DNA from: Asaia bogorensis
Lineage (GTDB): Bacteria > Pseudomonadota > Alphaproteobacteria > CACIAM-22H2
Assembly: GCA_945901855.1 (NCBI GenBank)
Contig: CAMDLT010000023.1
Location: 1 to 63,527, forward strand
Direction: 5' to 3'
Length of the DNA stretch: 63,527 nucleotides
The position numbers and the translations under genes were made by a program. Of this stretch, positions 8,218 through 16,354 are shown in pieces. The first letter of the stretch is position 1, and each line of letters begins with the position of its first letter. The notes below the pieces were generated by a model. That model was not told where the DNA came from, ran no database searches, and saw nothing but the letters and a program-made list of their open reading frames with translations.

Positions 8218-9228
8218 ATGCTGGTTACCCGACAAAACGTGCTGCGGCAATTCTGGTACCCGGTTCTGCCGCTCGACCAGTTGGGCGCCGATCCCGTACC
8301 GTTCACCTTGTTGGGCACGAAGATCGTTTTGTGGCGCGACGAAAATGGCGATCCGGCGGCCGTCCGCGACCGCTGCTGCCATCGCACGGCCGCATTGTCG
8401 AAGGGCTTTTGCCAGAACGGCAAAATCGTGTGCGGCTATCATGGCTGGGAGTTCGACCGCTCGGGCGCTTGCGTGCGCATCCCGCAGCAGAAGGACCAAA
8501 GTCGCGCGCCGAAATTCGGCATCGACGGCTACCGTGCGCAAGCGCGCTACGGCTATTTGTGGGTCGCACTCGACGAACCGCTGTTCGATATTCCGGCGAT
8601 CGCGGAGGCCGAAGATCCGGCCTTCCGGCACATCCCGGAATTTTACGAGACCTGGAATGCGGGCGCGCTGCGCGTGCTCGAAAACTCGTTCGACAACGCG
8701 CATTTCACGTTCGTGCACAAATCCAGTTTCGGCGATTCCGATCCGGCGCCCTCGGAAATGAGCTACACGGAATTTCCATGGGGTTTCGAGACGCACTCGC
8801 TTGTGCACGTCAAAAATCCCGACCTGCAGAAAAAGAATCTGGGGCTCGGCGACGAAATGACCGTGCGCGACAATACGCGCACTTGGTACATGCCGTTTTT
8901 CCGCAAGCTGCGCATCAAATACCCCAATGGGCTTGTCCACGCGATCTTGACGGGAGCGACGCCCATCGACGACAGCACCAGCCAGATCGTGCAGTTCGTC
9001 TATCGCAACGACACCGAAGCCGACACGCCGGCCGCCTCGGTCGTCGCGTTCGACCGGCAGGTTACGCAAGAAGACCGCGCGGTGCTCGAAGGCTGCGACT
9101 GGGACGTGCCGCTCGACCGGCTGTCGGGCGAAGAATTCCACATGCCGTCCGACAAGCCCGGCCTTTTGATGCGCGCGCGCCTCGCCAAGCTGCTGGCGGA
9201 CGCGGGCGAAACCGAAGCGCGGCGCTAA
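8218..9228 (+). CDS. Rieske [2Fe-2S] non-heme iron oxygenase, alpha subunit
   Basis: A 336-aa terminal oxygenase component of a Rieske mono- or dioxygenase, of the short VanA/phenoxybenzoate type. The Rieske cluster ligands are C53/H55 (DRCCHR) and C72/H75 (CGYHGW). The mononuclear iron site is the D-x2-H-x4-H motif D159, H162, H167 within NSFDNAHFTFVH. It needs a reductase, which is not adjacent. The ATG follows gaggcgaatcc, a usable ribosome site. Its stop overlaps the convergent glucosaminidase stop (CTAA, 9225-9228). The substrate is unknown; aromatic acid, ether demethylation or N-heterocycle hydroxylation all fit the family. Confidence 0.85.
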   Translation: MLVTRQNVLRQFWYPVLPLDQLGADPVPFTLLGTKIVLWRDENGDPAAVRDRCCHRTAALSKGFCQNGKIVCGYHGWEFDRSGACVRIPQQKDQSRAPKFGIDGYRAQARYGYLWVALDEPLFDIPAIAEAEDPAFRHIPEFYETWNAGALRVLENSFDNAHFTFVHKSSFGDSDPAPSEMSYTEFPWGFETHSLVHVKNPDLQKKNLGLGDEMTVRDNTRTWYMPFFRKLRIKYPNGLVHAILTGATPIDDSTSQIVQFVYRNDTEADTPAASVVAFDRQVTQEDRAVLEGCDWDVPLDRLSGEEFHMPSDKPGLLMRARLAKLLADAGETEARR

Positions 9229-9250
9229 TGACCGGAGCCGAGCCGCGCTT
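9215..9250. terminator. Hairpin spanning overlapping convergent stop codons
   Basis: A perfect 9-bp inverted repeat, AAGCGCGGC (9215-9223) and GCCGCGCTT (9242-9250). Both stop codons of the converging Rieske and glucosaminidase genes lie in the 18-base loop. A bidirectional transcription-ending or mRNA 3'-protecting role is inferred from position; no T-run follows. Confidence 0.4.
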
Positions 9251-10139
9251 GGTCGAGCGTGCGCAGGCCGTTGGCGCGCATCAGGCTGCGCACGTCGCGC
9301 ACATATTCCGTTCGCCGCTCCGAATAGCGATGCAGAAACGCGGCGAGCGCGTGGCCGTCGGGCAGCTTGCCATCGGCACGCGCGGTCGCGCGCGCACGGC
9401 GGAATTCCCCGTAGGCACGATGCATATTGAGATTGAGCGCATAGGCCTCGACCGCCTCGCCGAGATCCGAAAAATGCCGCACGCGTCCGTCGTCGTCGGC
9501 GCGGAAGCTCATTTGACCGAAGAGCGCCTGGCCGCTTTGAGCGCTGCGGCTGGTCCCCCACCCGCTTTCTAGCGCGGCCTGCGCCAACGCAAGCGAAACG
9601 GGCACGGCATCGACGCGATGCACCAGTTCATGCACGCGATCGGGCAAGGTCTCGTAACGTTCGGCCAATTCCGCGAGCCACGCGGTTCGAGCAGCGCCCA
9701 TCGGCCAGCCTTGCTTGAGAATGTCGAGCAAACGAGCCCGATCCGCCAGGATGCGCTCGTTTTCGAGCAGCAGCAGCGGCAACAGGGACTTGATGAACAC
9801 TGATTTGCGCAGATCGCTCGAATCGAGGGCGGCAAGATCGTCCGGCAATTGCGCCACGACCAATCGCGGCACAGGCTCGCTGCCATTTTTGGCCTCGCGC
9901 AGCAGATAGCCGCGATCGACAAACAGGGCGAACAAATCGCTCGCCGCCATGCGCGCGATGCGCGACGCATCGGCAACGAGAGGCGGCATCTCGACCGGAA
10001 CGTCAGCGGGTGCGGGCACGGCGTGCTGCGACATGCGCTGCCCGATGCCGATCGCGGCGAACAGCACAAAAACCGCGATAAACAGCGGCCAAATGGCGCC
10101 GCGCATCGGCGCCGCACGAAGTACGGTGTCGTGATTCAT
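9225..10139 (-). CDS. Bax-like glucosaminidase-family membrane protein
   Basis: A 304-aa protein with an N-terminal membrane segment (about residues 14-31, IWPLFIAVFVLFAAIGIG) and a C-terminal glucosaminidase domain of the Bax/FlgJ type, which cleaves peptidoglycan glycan strands in the periplasm. The domain signature AQAALESGWGTSRSAQSG contains the expected catalytic glutamate, followed by ALFGQMSF and a long helix-rich tail (SERRTEYVRDVRSLM). The start at 10139 (MNHDTVL) is the first that does not overlap the nfu coding sequence; MRGAIW at residue 12 is an alternative. It is probably a house-cleaning autolysin, and may share transcription with nfu upstream. Confidence 0.75.
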   Translation of the reverse strand: MNHDTVLRAAPMRGAIWPLFIAVFVLFAAIGIGQRMSQHAVPAPADVPVEMPPLVADASRIARMAASDLFALFVDRGYLLREAKNGSEPVPRLVVAQLPDDLAALDSSDLRKSVFIKSLLPLLLLENERILADRARLLDILKQGWPMGAARTAWLAELAERYETLPDRVHELVHRVDAVPVSLALAQAALESGWGTSRSAQSGQALFGQMSFRADDDGRVRHFSDLGEAVEAYALNLNMHRAYGEFRRARATARADGKLPDGHALAAFLHRYSERRTEYVRDVRSLMRANGLRTLDQARLGSGH

Positions 10140-10177
10140 GTCGCTGATGAATCCGGTGTGGGTTCGGCGATCGCCCG

Positions 10178-10735
10178 TCAGGCGACCGCGCGGACCTCGA
10201 CGATTTCGGGGATGTAATGACGCAGCATGTTTTCGATGCCCATCTTGAGCGTCGCCGTCGACGACGGGCAGCCCGAGCACGAACCCTGCATGGTCAGATA
10301 GACGATCCCGTCTTCGTATTTGTGGAACAGAATGTCGCCGCCGTCCTGCGCCACGGCCGGGCGCACGCGCGTGTCGAGCAGTTCGATGATCTGCTGCACG
10401 AGCTCACCGTCTTCGCCGGTCGCTGCCCCGTGCGCGGTCTCGCCGCCTTCGACCAGCGTGGGCGCCCCGGACGTGAAATGCTCCATGATGGCGCCCAGCA
10501 AAGCCGGTTTCATCAGGTGCCAGTCGGTCTCGTCGGTCTTGGTGATGGTGACAAAATCGTTGCCAAGAAATACGCCCGAAACGCCGGCCACGCCGAACAG
10601 CTTGGCGGCCAGGGGCGAGCGCGCCGAAGCGTCATCGGCCGACGAAAAATCGGCGGAACCGGCCGCCAGCACTTCGCGGCCCGGCAAAAATTTCAAGGTC
10701 GCCGGATTGGGCGTCGTTTCCGTTTGGATGAACAT
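10178..10735 (-). CDS. Nfu-type Fe-S cluster scaffold protein
   Basis: A 185-aa iron-sulfur carrier with an N-terminal Nfu_N domain (MFIQTETTPNPATLKFLPG, residues 1-19) and a C-terminal NifU-like domain with the cluster ligands C153 and C156 in GSCSGCPSS. It accepts and delivers [4Fe-4S] clusters to apo-enzymes. The start is well supported by the family N-terminus and a gggag site upstream. Its TGA lies in the five-base loop of a small hairpin (TCGCC/GGCGA, 10171-10185). In the alphaproteobacterial order it commonly neighbours uspA and trpS; here a cyclase gene on the other strand intervenes. Confidence 0.9.
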   Translation of the reverse strand: MFIQTETTPNPATLKFLPGREVLAAGSADFSSADDASARSPLAAKLFGVAGVSGVFLGNDFVTITKTDETDWHLMKPALLGAIMEHFTSGAPTLVEGGETAHGAATGEDGELVQQIIELLDTRVRPAVAQDGGDILFHKYEDGIVYLTMQGSCSGCPSSTATLKMGIENMLRHYIPEIVEVRAVA

Positions 10736-10816
10736 TCGATTTGCTCCCGAAGCACGCGGCGGCTTTGCCGCGGATGGGCGTTGCGCTAGCATGTCACTTG
10801 GCGTCGAACGGCCAGG

Positions 10817-12145
10817 GTGTCAAGCCTGCCAGCGCAACGCATTGAAACGGAAAGAGTTAAATTGGGCCAATCGCCGATCTATACGCGCCAACAGCCCCCG
10901 GTCGGCGTACTGGGCCATCGCCGCTACACGCGCCCTGCGGACCAGCGTCCCAAATCGGCGACGCGCGAATCGGTGCTGCTGTGGCTGCGCGGCCGCGCGC
11001 ACGCCGTTGGCAGTCCGATCAAACTGATTGACGGGCTGTGCTGGCGGCTGGTCGCCGCAGGCGTGCCGATCGACCGGACGACAGTTTCGGTTTCGCTGCT
11101 GCATCCGCAATTTTCCGGCTACGGCATACGCTGGTGGCGCGACAGCGGCGAGGCGGAGGAATCGCTGATCGAACACCAGGTGCGCGACAGCGACGCCTAC
11201 CGCAACAGCCCGCTGCGCGCGACGGGCGAATTCGGCGAAACGGTGCGCTTGAATATCGGACCGCTCCCGGACGGACATTCCTATCCGATCATCAACGAAC
11301 TGCGCGCGCAGGGCTTCACGGGCTATTTGGCGCAGCCGCTGTTTTTGTACGGGTTTATTCCGGCCGTGCCGACGCGGCCCTTCCAGTCGGTCGCATGGGC
11401 CACCAAAAAAGACGGCGGCTTTTCCGATGCCGACGTTTCGTACCTCGCCAACGTGCTTGCCGAACTTGCGGCCCCTTTGACGCTCGTGACCGAGCGGCGT
11501 ATCTCGCGCGATCTGCTGTCGCTCTATTTGGGGCGATCGACAGGACCGCGCGTGCTGGCGGGCGAAATTCGGCGCGGCTCGGGCGAAGCGTTGCGCGCCG
11601 CCATTCTGGCAACCGACATGCGCGGCTTCACGATGTTGAGCGACCGGCTGGAGTCCGAGCGGGTGGTGGAAATCCTCAATGCCTGGTTCGAACGCCAGGT
11701 CGCGGCCGTGCATGCGCATGGCGGGGAGGTGCTGAAATTCGTCGGCGACGGCATGCTGGCGATTTTCCCCATCGCCGACATCGAGTTCGCGCGCATGGCC
11801 GCGCGCGACGCGCTTGGTGCCGCGCGCGATGCGCTCGATGCCGCGCGCGCGATGGACGCCGATCCCGCTTTTGCGGACGCGCGGCCCTTGCGCGCGGTCG
11901 CAGCGCTGCATGCGGGCGACATTTTTTACGGCAATATCGGCGCGGACGACCGGCTCGACTTCACGGCGATCGGCCCGGCGGTCAATCTCGTGTCGCGTCT
12001 CGAGGGACTTGCCAAAGCGCTCGGCCGCGAGATCGTGGTCTCGGCGGCCTTCCGCGACATCAGTCCCGAAACGCTGGCATCGCTTGGCGCGCACCCGCTC
12101 AAAGGCGTGGCCGATCCGGTCGAGGCATTTACCTGTCCGGGGTAG
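10817..12145 (+). CDS. Class III adenylate/guanylate cyclase with unknown N-terminal domain
   Basis: A 442-aa signalling enzyme that should make cAMP or cGMP from NTP. The catalytic domain occupies about residues 255-435. The first metal aspartate is in ILATDMRGFTML, the second metal region is GGEVLKFVGDGMLAIF, and the substrate region is DFTAIGPAVNLVSRLEG. Residues 1-250 form a soluble input region I do not recognise, possibly GAF-like. The start is uncertain: GTG at 10817 gives the longest frame, but TTG at 10862 has the better ribosome site (cggaaagag seven bases upstream) and would remove 15 residues. The gene is monocistronic and ends four bases from the convergent uspA stop. Confidence 0.8.
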   Translation: MSSLPAQRIETERVKLGQSPIYTRQQPPVGVLGHRRYTRPADQRPKSATRESVLLWLRGRAHAVGSPIKLIDGLCWRLVAAGVPIDRTTVSVSLLHPQFSGYGIRWWRDSGEAEESLIEHQVRDSDAYRNSPLRATGEFGETVRLNIGPLPDGHSYPIINELRAQGFTGYLAQPLFLYGFIPAVPTRPFQSVAWATKKDGGFSDADVSYLANVLAELAAPLTLVTERRISRDLLSLYLGRSTGPRVLAGEIRRGSGEALRAAILATDMRGFTMLSDRLESERVVEILNAWFERQVAAVHAHGGEVLKFVGDGMLAIFPIADIEFARMAARDALGAARDALDAARAMDADPAFADARPLRAVAALHAGDIFYGNIGADDRLDFTAIGPAVNLVSRLEGLAKALGREIVVSAAFRDISPETLASLGAHPLKGVADPVEAFTCPG

Positions 12146-12149
12146 GCAT

Positions 12150-12632
12150 TCAGGAAATCGCGTCGACATCCTCGTCTGCGAGCGTGCCGGGAACGATGGT
12201 GAGGGGCACCCGCAGTTTGTTGGTGTATTTGCCGGTCAGCGCCGTGATCAACGGGCCCGGTCCCTTGGCCGAGGTGCCCGCACCCAGCACCAGAATCGAA
12301 ATCGACGGCTCTTCGTCGAGCAGCTTCAAAAGTTCGTCGCGCGCGTCGCCTTCGCGCACATGCAGCATGGGCATGTGGCCCGAGAGCGCCTGCACGTGGC
12401 GCGAGAGTTCCTGCAGGCGCGCTTCGGCTTCCTGGCGGCGTTCTTCGCGCATCAGTTCGCCCACGCCCACCCATTCGGATGCCTCGGCAGGCTCGGTCAC
12501 GTAAAGCATCGCGACGCGGCCGCTCGAGTGCAGCGCGCGCCGACAGGCGAAACGAAGCGCAACTTGAAGTTCCGGCGTTTCGTCGACGACGACCAGGAAA
12601 ATGCGCTGGGTCTGGGGTTGACGGGTCGGCAT
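12150..12632 (-). CDS. Universal stress protein, UspA family
   Basis: A 160-aa single Usp domain. The N-terminus (RIFLVVVDETPELQVALRFA) is the first strand with its conserved Asp. The C-terminal ILVLGAGTSAKGPGPLI followed by LTIVPG matches the nucleotide-binding glycine/serine loop and last strand of the family. The start at 12632 is supported by the gggga upstream and by the N-terminus; the open frame continues upstream only as a shadow of the neighbouring gene. It is likely co-transcribed with the TIGR02186/TSUP genes 22 bases upstream. Its exact role (ATP-binding stress modulator) is known only at family level. Confidence 0.85.
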   Translation of the reverse strand: MPTRQPQTQRIFLVVVDETPELQVALRFACRRALHSSGRVAMLYVTEPAEASEWVGVGELMREERRQEAEARLQELSRHVQALSGHMPMLHVREGDARDELLKLLDEEPSISILVLGAGTSAKGPGPLITALTGKYTNKLRVPLTIVPGTLADEDVDAIS

Positions 12633-12654
12633 GGCAATGTCCCCCGCGGGTTGG

Positions 12655-13386
12655 CTATTTTCTGAAGATGGCGCCGGCGGCCCAACCGGCAAAAGCGGCC
12701 AAGAAGATGGCGATGAGGCCGTAGATCGCGGCCCAGTCGTGCGCGAAATCGTAGATATCCGCGCCGATGCCGACCTTGCTGACGAACATCGGCGTCGTTT
12801 GCGCGCCGATGACCTGGCCGCCGCGCACGAGCAGCACCTCGACCGAATAGGCGCCAGTGGGCACGTTGGCCGGGAACACGATGCGCGTGCGGAACAGCCT
12901 TGGTCCCAAAAATGCCACGCGGCCAAGCTCGGGATCGTAGAGTTTTTGCGCCTCCTTGTTGCGCACGAGGCCTTGGCGAAACGGCGCGATTTCATCGGCG
13001 CTTGCCTCGTCGAGCGCCTGGATGCGCAGCGCGTCGGTGCCGATCTGGTGGCGCTGGCGCAAAGCCTGCGGCACAAATTCGGCGAGCGGTTTGGACGCCG
13101 CGACGCGATAAAAACTGGGCGCACCCGAAAAGCGCATTTCGTCGCGGTTGATCCAGATGCCCGCCACGCGCGCTTTGCGCCGCACGCTGGTTTCGCTGTC
13201 CGGCCCGCGCACGATGACGACCACATCGCCCTCGCCTTCGGTCGCGCCGAACAGCAGCAGCTCGGTGCCCGCAAAGCCCGTCGTGATCGCGATCAAATGG
13301 CTCGACAAATCGGCGATCAGCGGCTGCGCCTTGGCGCCCGGCGCCGCGAAGAACAGGGCCAGCAAAATGGCAGCGACGTATCTCAT
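12655..13386 (-). CDS. TIGR02186 / Alph_Pro_TM family periplasmic protein with C-terminal anchor
   Basis: A 243-aa protein with a signal peptide (MRYVAAILLALFFAAPGAKA), a periplasmic domain and a C-terminal transmembrane helix (about 215-236, IYGLIAIFLAAFAGWAAGAIF). The opening ADLSSHLIAITTGFAGTELL and the core GDVVVIVRGP, GIWIN and FYRVAASKPL match the alphaproteobacterial family, whose genes are regularly found beside TSUP permeases. The ATG overlaps the permease stop (ATGA, 13383-13386). It may be an accessory subunit of sulfur-anion export (inference from co-occurrence); no enzymatic motif is visible. Confidence 0.8.
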   Translation of the reverse strand: MRYVAAILLALFFAAPGAKAQPLIADLSSHLIAITTGFAGTELLLFGATEGEGDVVVIVRGPDSETSVRRKARVAGIWINRDEMRFSGAPSFYRVAASKPLAEFVPQALRQRHQIGTDALRIQALDEASADEIAPFRQGLVRNKEAQKLYDPELGRVAFLGPRLFRTRIVFPANVPTGAYSVEVLLVRGGQVIGAQTTPMFVSKVGIGADIYDFAHDWAAIYGLIAIFLAAFAGWAAGAIFRK

Positions 13387-14324
13387 GGCGTTTCGCCTTG
13401 CGGGACGCGAATTTCGAAACGGATCGAGTAGAGATCGTCGGGCCGTTCGACCAGGCCAAACGCCAGTTGGCCCGCTACGCCCAACACCAGCAGCGCCAGC
13501 AAGCCGCGCAGCTTGACGGCACCCAGCTTGGCGCCCAAGCGCGCCCCGTAGGGCGCCGCCACCACGCTGCCCGCGATCAGCAAAGCGGCCAGCAGGATGT
13601 CGACCGTCTGGTGCGATACCGCCTGCAAAAACGTGACGTTCGCCGACACAAAAACGATCTGGAACAGCGACGTGCCCACGACCGTTGCAGTCGGCATGCC
13701 GAGCAAATAAATCATCGCAGGCACCAGCAGAAAGCCGCCGCCCACGCCCATCAGCCCCGTCAGCACGCCGATGGCAACGCCAAGTGCCACCGGCGCGAGC
13801 GCGCTTGCCTCGATGCTGGATTTTTCGAACGTCATTTGCCATGGCAGACGGCGCGCCAGGCGACCGCGCGGTTTGGCGGGCGATGCCAATACGGGCGCTG
13901 CGATCATCGCGCGCACGCTTTCGACCAGCATCAAGGCGCCCACCGATCCCAACAGCACCACGTAGCAAAACGCCACGACCAGATCGATCTGGCCAAGGCG
14001 CGTCAGCACGCCGAACAGCCACACGCTGGCGCCCGACCCCGCAAGCCCGCCCGCCAGCAGCAGCGCGCCCATCTTGAGATCGAGCGTGCCGCGCCGCCAA
14101 TGCGCAAGCGCGCCTGCGGCAGACGAAGCGATCACCGTATTGGCGCCCGTTGCGGCGGCGATCGGCGGCGGCACGCCCAAAAAGATCAGAATCGGCGTGA
14201 TCAAAAAGCCGCCGCCCACGCCAAACAAACCCGACAGCAGCCCGACCCCCGCCCCGATGCCGACCAGCAGCGTCGCGTCGATCGCGGTTTCGGCAAGCGG
14301 CAGATAGACGGGCAGCAGCGCCAT
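13383..14324 (-). CDS. TSUP family permease (TauE/SafE, sulfite/sulfonate exporter), copy 1
   Basis: A 313-aa inner-membrane protein of the TauE/SafE family with about eight predicted helices. The internal repeat typical of the fold is visible: GLLSGLFGVGGGFLITPIL near the N-terminus and GVLTGLMGVGGGFLLVPAMI in the second half. It likely exports sulfite, sulfoacetate or a related organosulfur anion. It lies between the TIGR02186 gene (overlap of four bases) and a paralog three bases upstream, so all three are one operon. The two TSUP copies are similar along their whole length, pointing to tandem duplication. Confidence 0.85.
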   Translation of the reverse strand: MALLPVYLPLAETAIDATLLVGIGAGVGLLSGLFGVGGGFLITPILIFLGVPPPIAAATGANTVIASSAAGALAHWRRGTLDLKMGALLLAGGLAGSGASVWLFGVLTRLGQIDLVVAFCYVVLLGSVGALMLVESVRAMIAAPVLASPAKPRGRLARRLPWQMTFEKSSIEASALAPVALGVAIGVLTGLMGVGGGFLLVPAMIYLLGMPTATVVGTSLFQIVFVSANVTFLQAVSHQTVDILLAALLIAGSVVAAPYGARLGAKLGAVKLRGLLALLVLGVAGQLAFGLVERPDDLYSIRFEIRVPQGETP

Positions 14325-14327
14325 CGC

Positions 14328-15302
14328 TCAAGCCCTGCCCGCGCGCGCCGTACCAAGCGAGTAGAGATCTTCCGGCGCCGTCACCAGATCGAACAGCAGC
14401 TTGGCTGCAACCGCCAGCACCATCAGCGCAAGCAACCCGCGCAGCTGCTCGCCGCGCAGTTTGGCGCCGGCGCGCACGCCGAATTGCGCGCCCACTACCC
14501 CGCCCGCCAGCAGCAGCAACGCCAACAAAATATCGACTGTCTGCGTCTGCCAGGCTTGCAGGAACGTGACGTTGGCGGTGACAAAAACGATCTGGAACAG
14601 CGAGGTGCCGATCACGACCGAGGTCGGCATGCCCAGCAGATAGATCATCGCGGGCACCATGATGAAGCCGCCGCCGACCCCCATCAGCGCCGCCAGCACC
14701 CCGACCACCGCCCCGATCGAAAAGGGCGCGAGCGCGCTGATATAGAGCATCGAGCGCGGGAAGCGCATTTTGAACGGCAGCCCGTGGATCCACAAATGCT
14801 GGTGGCGCTTGACGAGCACGGGCACCGCCCCGACGCGGCGCCCGGCCGCGCGTCGGCGCAGCGCGTTGACCGATTCGACCAGCATCAGGCTGCCGATGGC
14901 GCCCAGCACGATCACAAACGACAGCGAAATGAACAGATCGATCTGGCCCAAACCCTGCAAGATCTTGAACAGCTGCACGCCCAAGGTGGAGCCGACAACG
15001 CCGCCCGCAAGCAGCACCCCGCCCATGCGAAAATCGACATTGCCGCGCCGCATGTGCGCAAGCACCCCCGACACCGACGCCGCAACGATCTGCGCCGCTT
15101 CCGAACCCACGGCCACGGCCGGGGGAATGCCGATAAAAATCAGCAGCGGCGTCATCAAAAATCCGCCGCCCACGCCAAACAGTCCCGACAAAAACCCGAC
15201 GCCGCCGCCCAGCAGCAGCAGCACGAAAACGTCGACCGATATTTCGGCAATGGGCAGATAGATCAGCACGCGACGCCAAGAATGCGCCCGCAATGCGCGC
15301 AT
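14328..15302 (-). CDS. TSUP family permease (TauE/SafE), copy 2
   Basis: A 324-aa paralog of the preceding gene, with GFLSGLFGVGGGFLMTPLLI and GVLAALMGVGGGFIMVPAMI as the two inverted-half signatures and about eight helices. The start is uncertain: ATG at 15302 (MRALRAHSWRR) lacks a clear ribosome site, and GTG at 15269 (giving MLIYLPIAEIS) is an alternative close to the start seen in copy 1. The long open frame continuing upstream to 17600 is a shadow of trpS and murJ. It includes an arginine-rich cytoplasmic insert (ALRRRAAGRRVGAVPVL) between the halves. Confidence 0.8.
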   Translation of the reverse strand: MRALRAHSWRRVLIYLPIAEISVDVFVLLLLGGGVGFLSGLFGVGGGFLMTPLLIFIGIPPAVAVGSEAAQIVAASVSGVLAHMRRGNVDFRMGGVLLAGGVVGSTLGVQLFKILQGLGQIDLFISLSFVIVLGAIGSLMLVESVNALRRRAAGRRVGAVPVLVKRHQHLWIHGLPFKMRFPRSMLYISALAPFSIGAVVGVLAALMGVGGGFIMVPAMIYLLGMPTSVVIGTSLFQIVFVTANVTFLQAWQTQTVDILLALLLLAGGVVGAQFGVRAGAKLRGEQLRGLLALMVLAVAAKLLFDLVTAPEDLYSLGTARAGRA

Positions 15303-15322
15303 CCGCAAGCGCTTTGGCGCAG

Positions 15323-16321
15323 TTACGGCCGCAAAAAGCCGATCAGGTCGTAGACGGCGCGGATATTGGGCACCGCGATCGCGTTGGCCTTGTCGGCGCC
15401 GCGGCGCAAGATCGCGTCGATGGAGGCCGGATCGGCCATCATGCGGTTCATTTCGGCCGTGATCGGCGACAGGACCGCGACCGCAAGATCGGCCAAAGCG
15501 CCCTTGAAGATCGAAAATTGCGCGCCCGCATATTCGGCCACGACCGCTTCCATCGATTTGTCGGACAAAGCCGCGTAGATGCCGAGCAGATTTTCCGCTT
15601 CCGGACGGCCTTCGAGGCCGGCCAGCGTTTCGGGCAACGCGTGCGGATCGGTCTTTGCTTTGCGGATTTTGGACGCGATCGCGTCGGCATCGTCGGTAAG
15701 GTTGATGCGGCTCTGCTCGGAGGGTTCCGACTTGCTCATCTTTTTGGTGCCGTCGCGCAGGCTCATCACGCGCGTGGCGGTGCCGAAAATCTGCGGCTCG
15801 GGCTGCGGGAAGAACTCGACGCCGTAGCGGTGGTTGAACGCGCCCGCAATGTCGCGCGCCAGTTCCAGATGCTGTTTTTGGTCCTCGCCCACGGGCACGT
15901 GCGTGGCCTTGTAGAGCAAAATATCGGCGGCCATCAGCACGGGATAGGCGTAGAGGCCGAGGCCCGCATTGTCGCGCTGCTTGCCGGCCTTCTCCTTGAA
16001 CTGGGTCATGCGGTTGAGCCAGCCAAGCGGCGTGAAACAGCCAAGCGTCCAGCCAAGCTCCGCATGGCCTGCAACCGCGGATTGGTTGAAGATGGTGCAG
16101 GCGACCGGGTCGATGCCGCACGCGACGTAAGCCGCCGCCACTTCGCGCGTCGCTTTCAGCAATGCCGCCGGTTCTTGCGGCATCGTGATCGCATGCAGAT
16201 CGACGATGCAAAAAATGCACTCGTAGTCGCGCTGCAGCTTCACCCAATTGCGGATGGCGCCCAGATAGTTTCCAAGATGCAGGTTGCCGGTGGGCTGGAT
16301 GCCCGAAAAAATGCGGTTCAT
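15323..16321 (-). CDS. trpS: Tryptophan--tRNA ligase
   Basis: A 332-aa class I aminoacyl-tRNA synthetase that charges tRNA-Trp. The HIGH-type motif is [11 protein letters not shown] (about residues 11-21) and the KMSKS loop is KKMSKSEPS at about residue 192. The length is the bacterial norm. The start [12 protein letters not shown] is the usual TrpRS N-terminus. It is 33 bases downstream of murJ, with the TSUP genes following, so it is likely part of the same transcript. Confidence 0.97.
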   Translation of the reverse strand: MNRIFSGIQPTGNLHLGNYLGAIRNWVKLQRDYECIFCIVDLHAITMPQEPAALLKATREVAAAYVACGIDPVACTIFNQSAVAGHAELGWTLGCFTPLGWLNRMTQFKEKAGKQRDNAGLGLYAYPVLMAADILLYKATHVPVGEDQKQHLELARDIAGAFNHRYGVEFFPQPEPQIFGTATRVMSLRDGTKKMSKSEPSEQSRINLTDDADAIASKIRKAKTDPHALPETLAGLEGRPEAENLLGIYAALSDKSMEAVVAEYAGAQFSIFKGALADLAVAVLSPITAEMNRMMADPASIDAILRRGADKANAIAVPNIRAVYDLIGFLRP

Positions 16322-16354
16322 GGCGGCGGGTTATGGCGGCTCGGCGCGATTTTT

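Noticed and set aside
13398..15353. A 651-codon plus-strand frame opposite the TSUP genes
   Set aside because: The Gln/His/Arg-rich translation without any fold is a shadow of two well-supported membrane protein genes.
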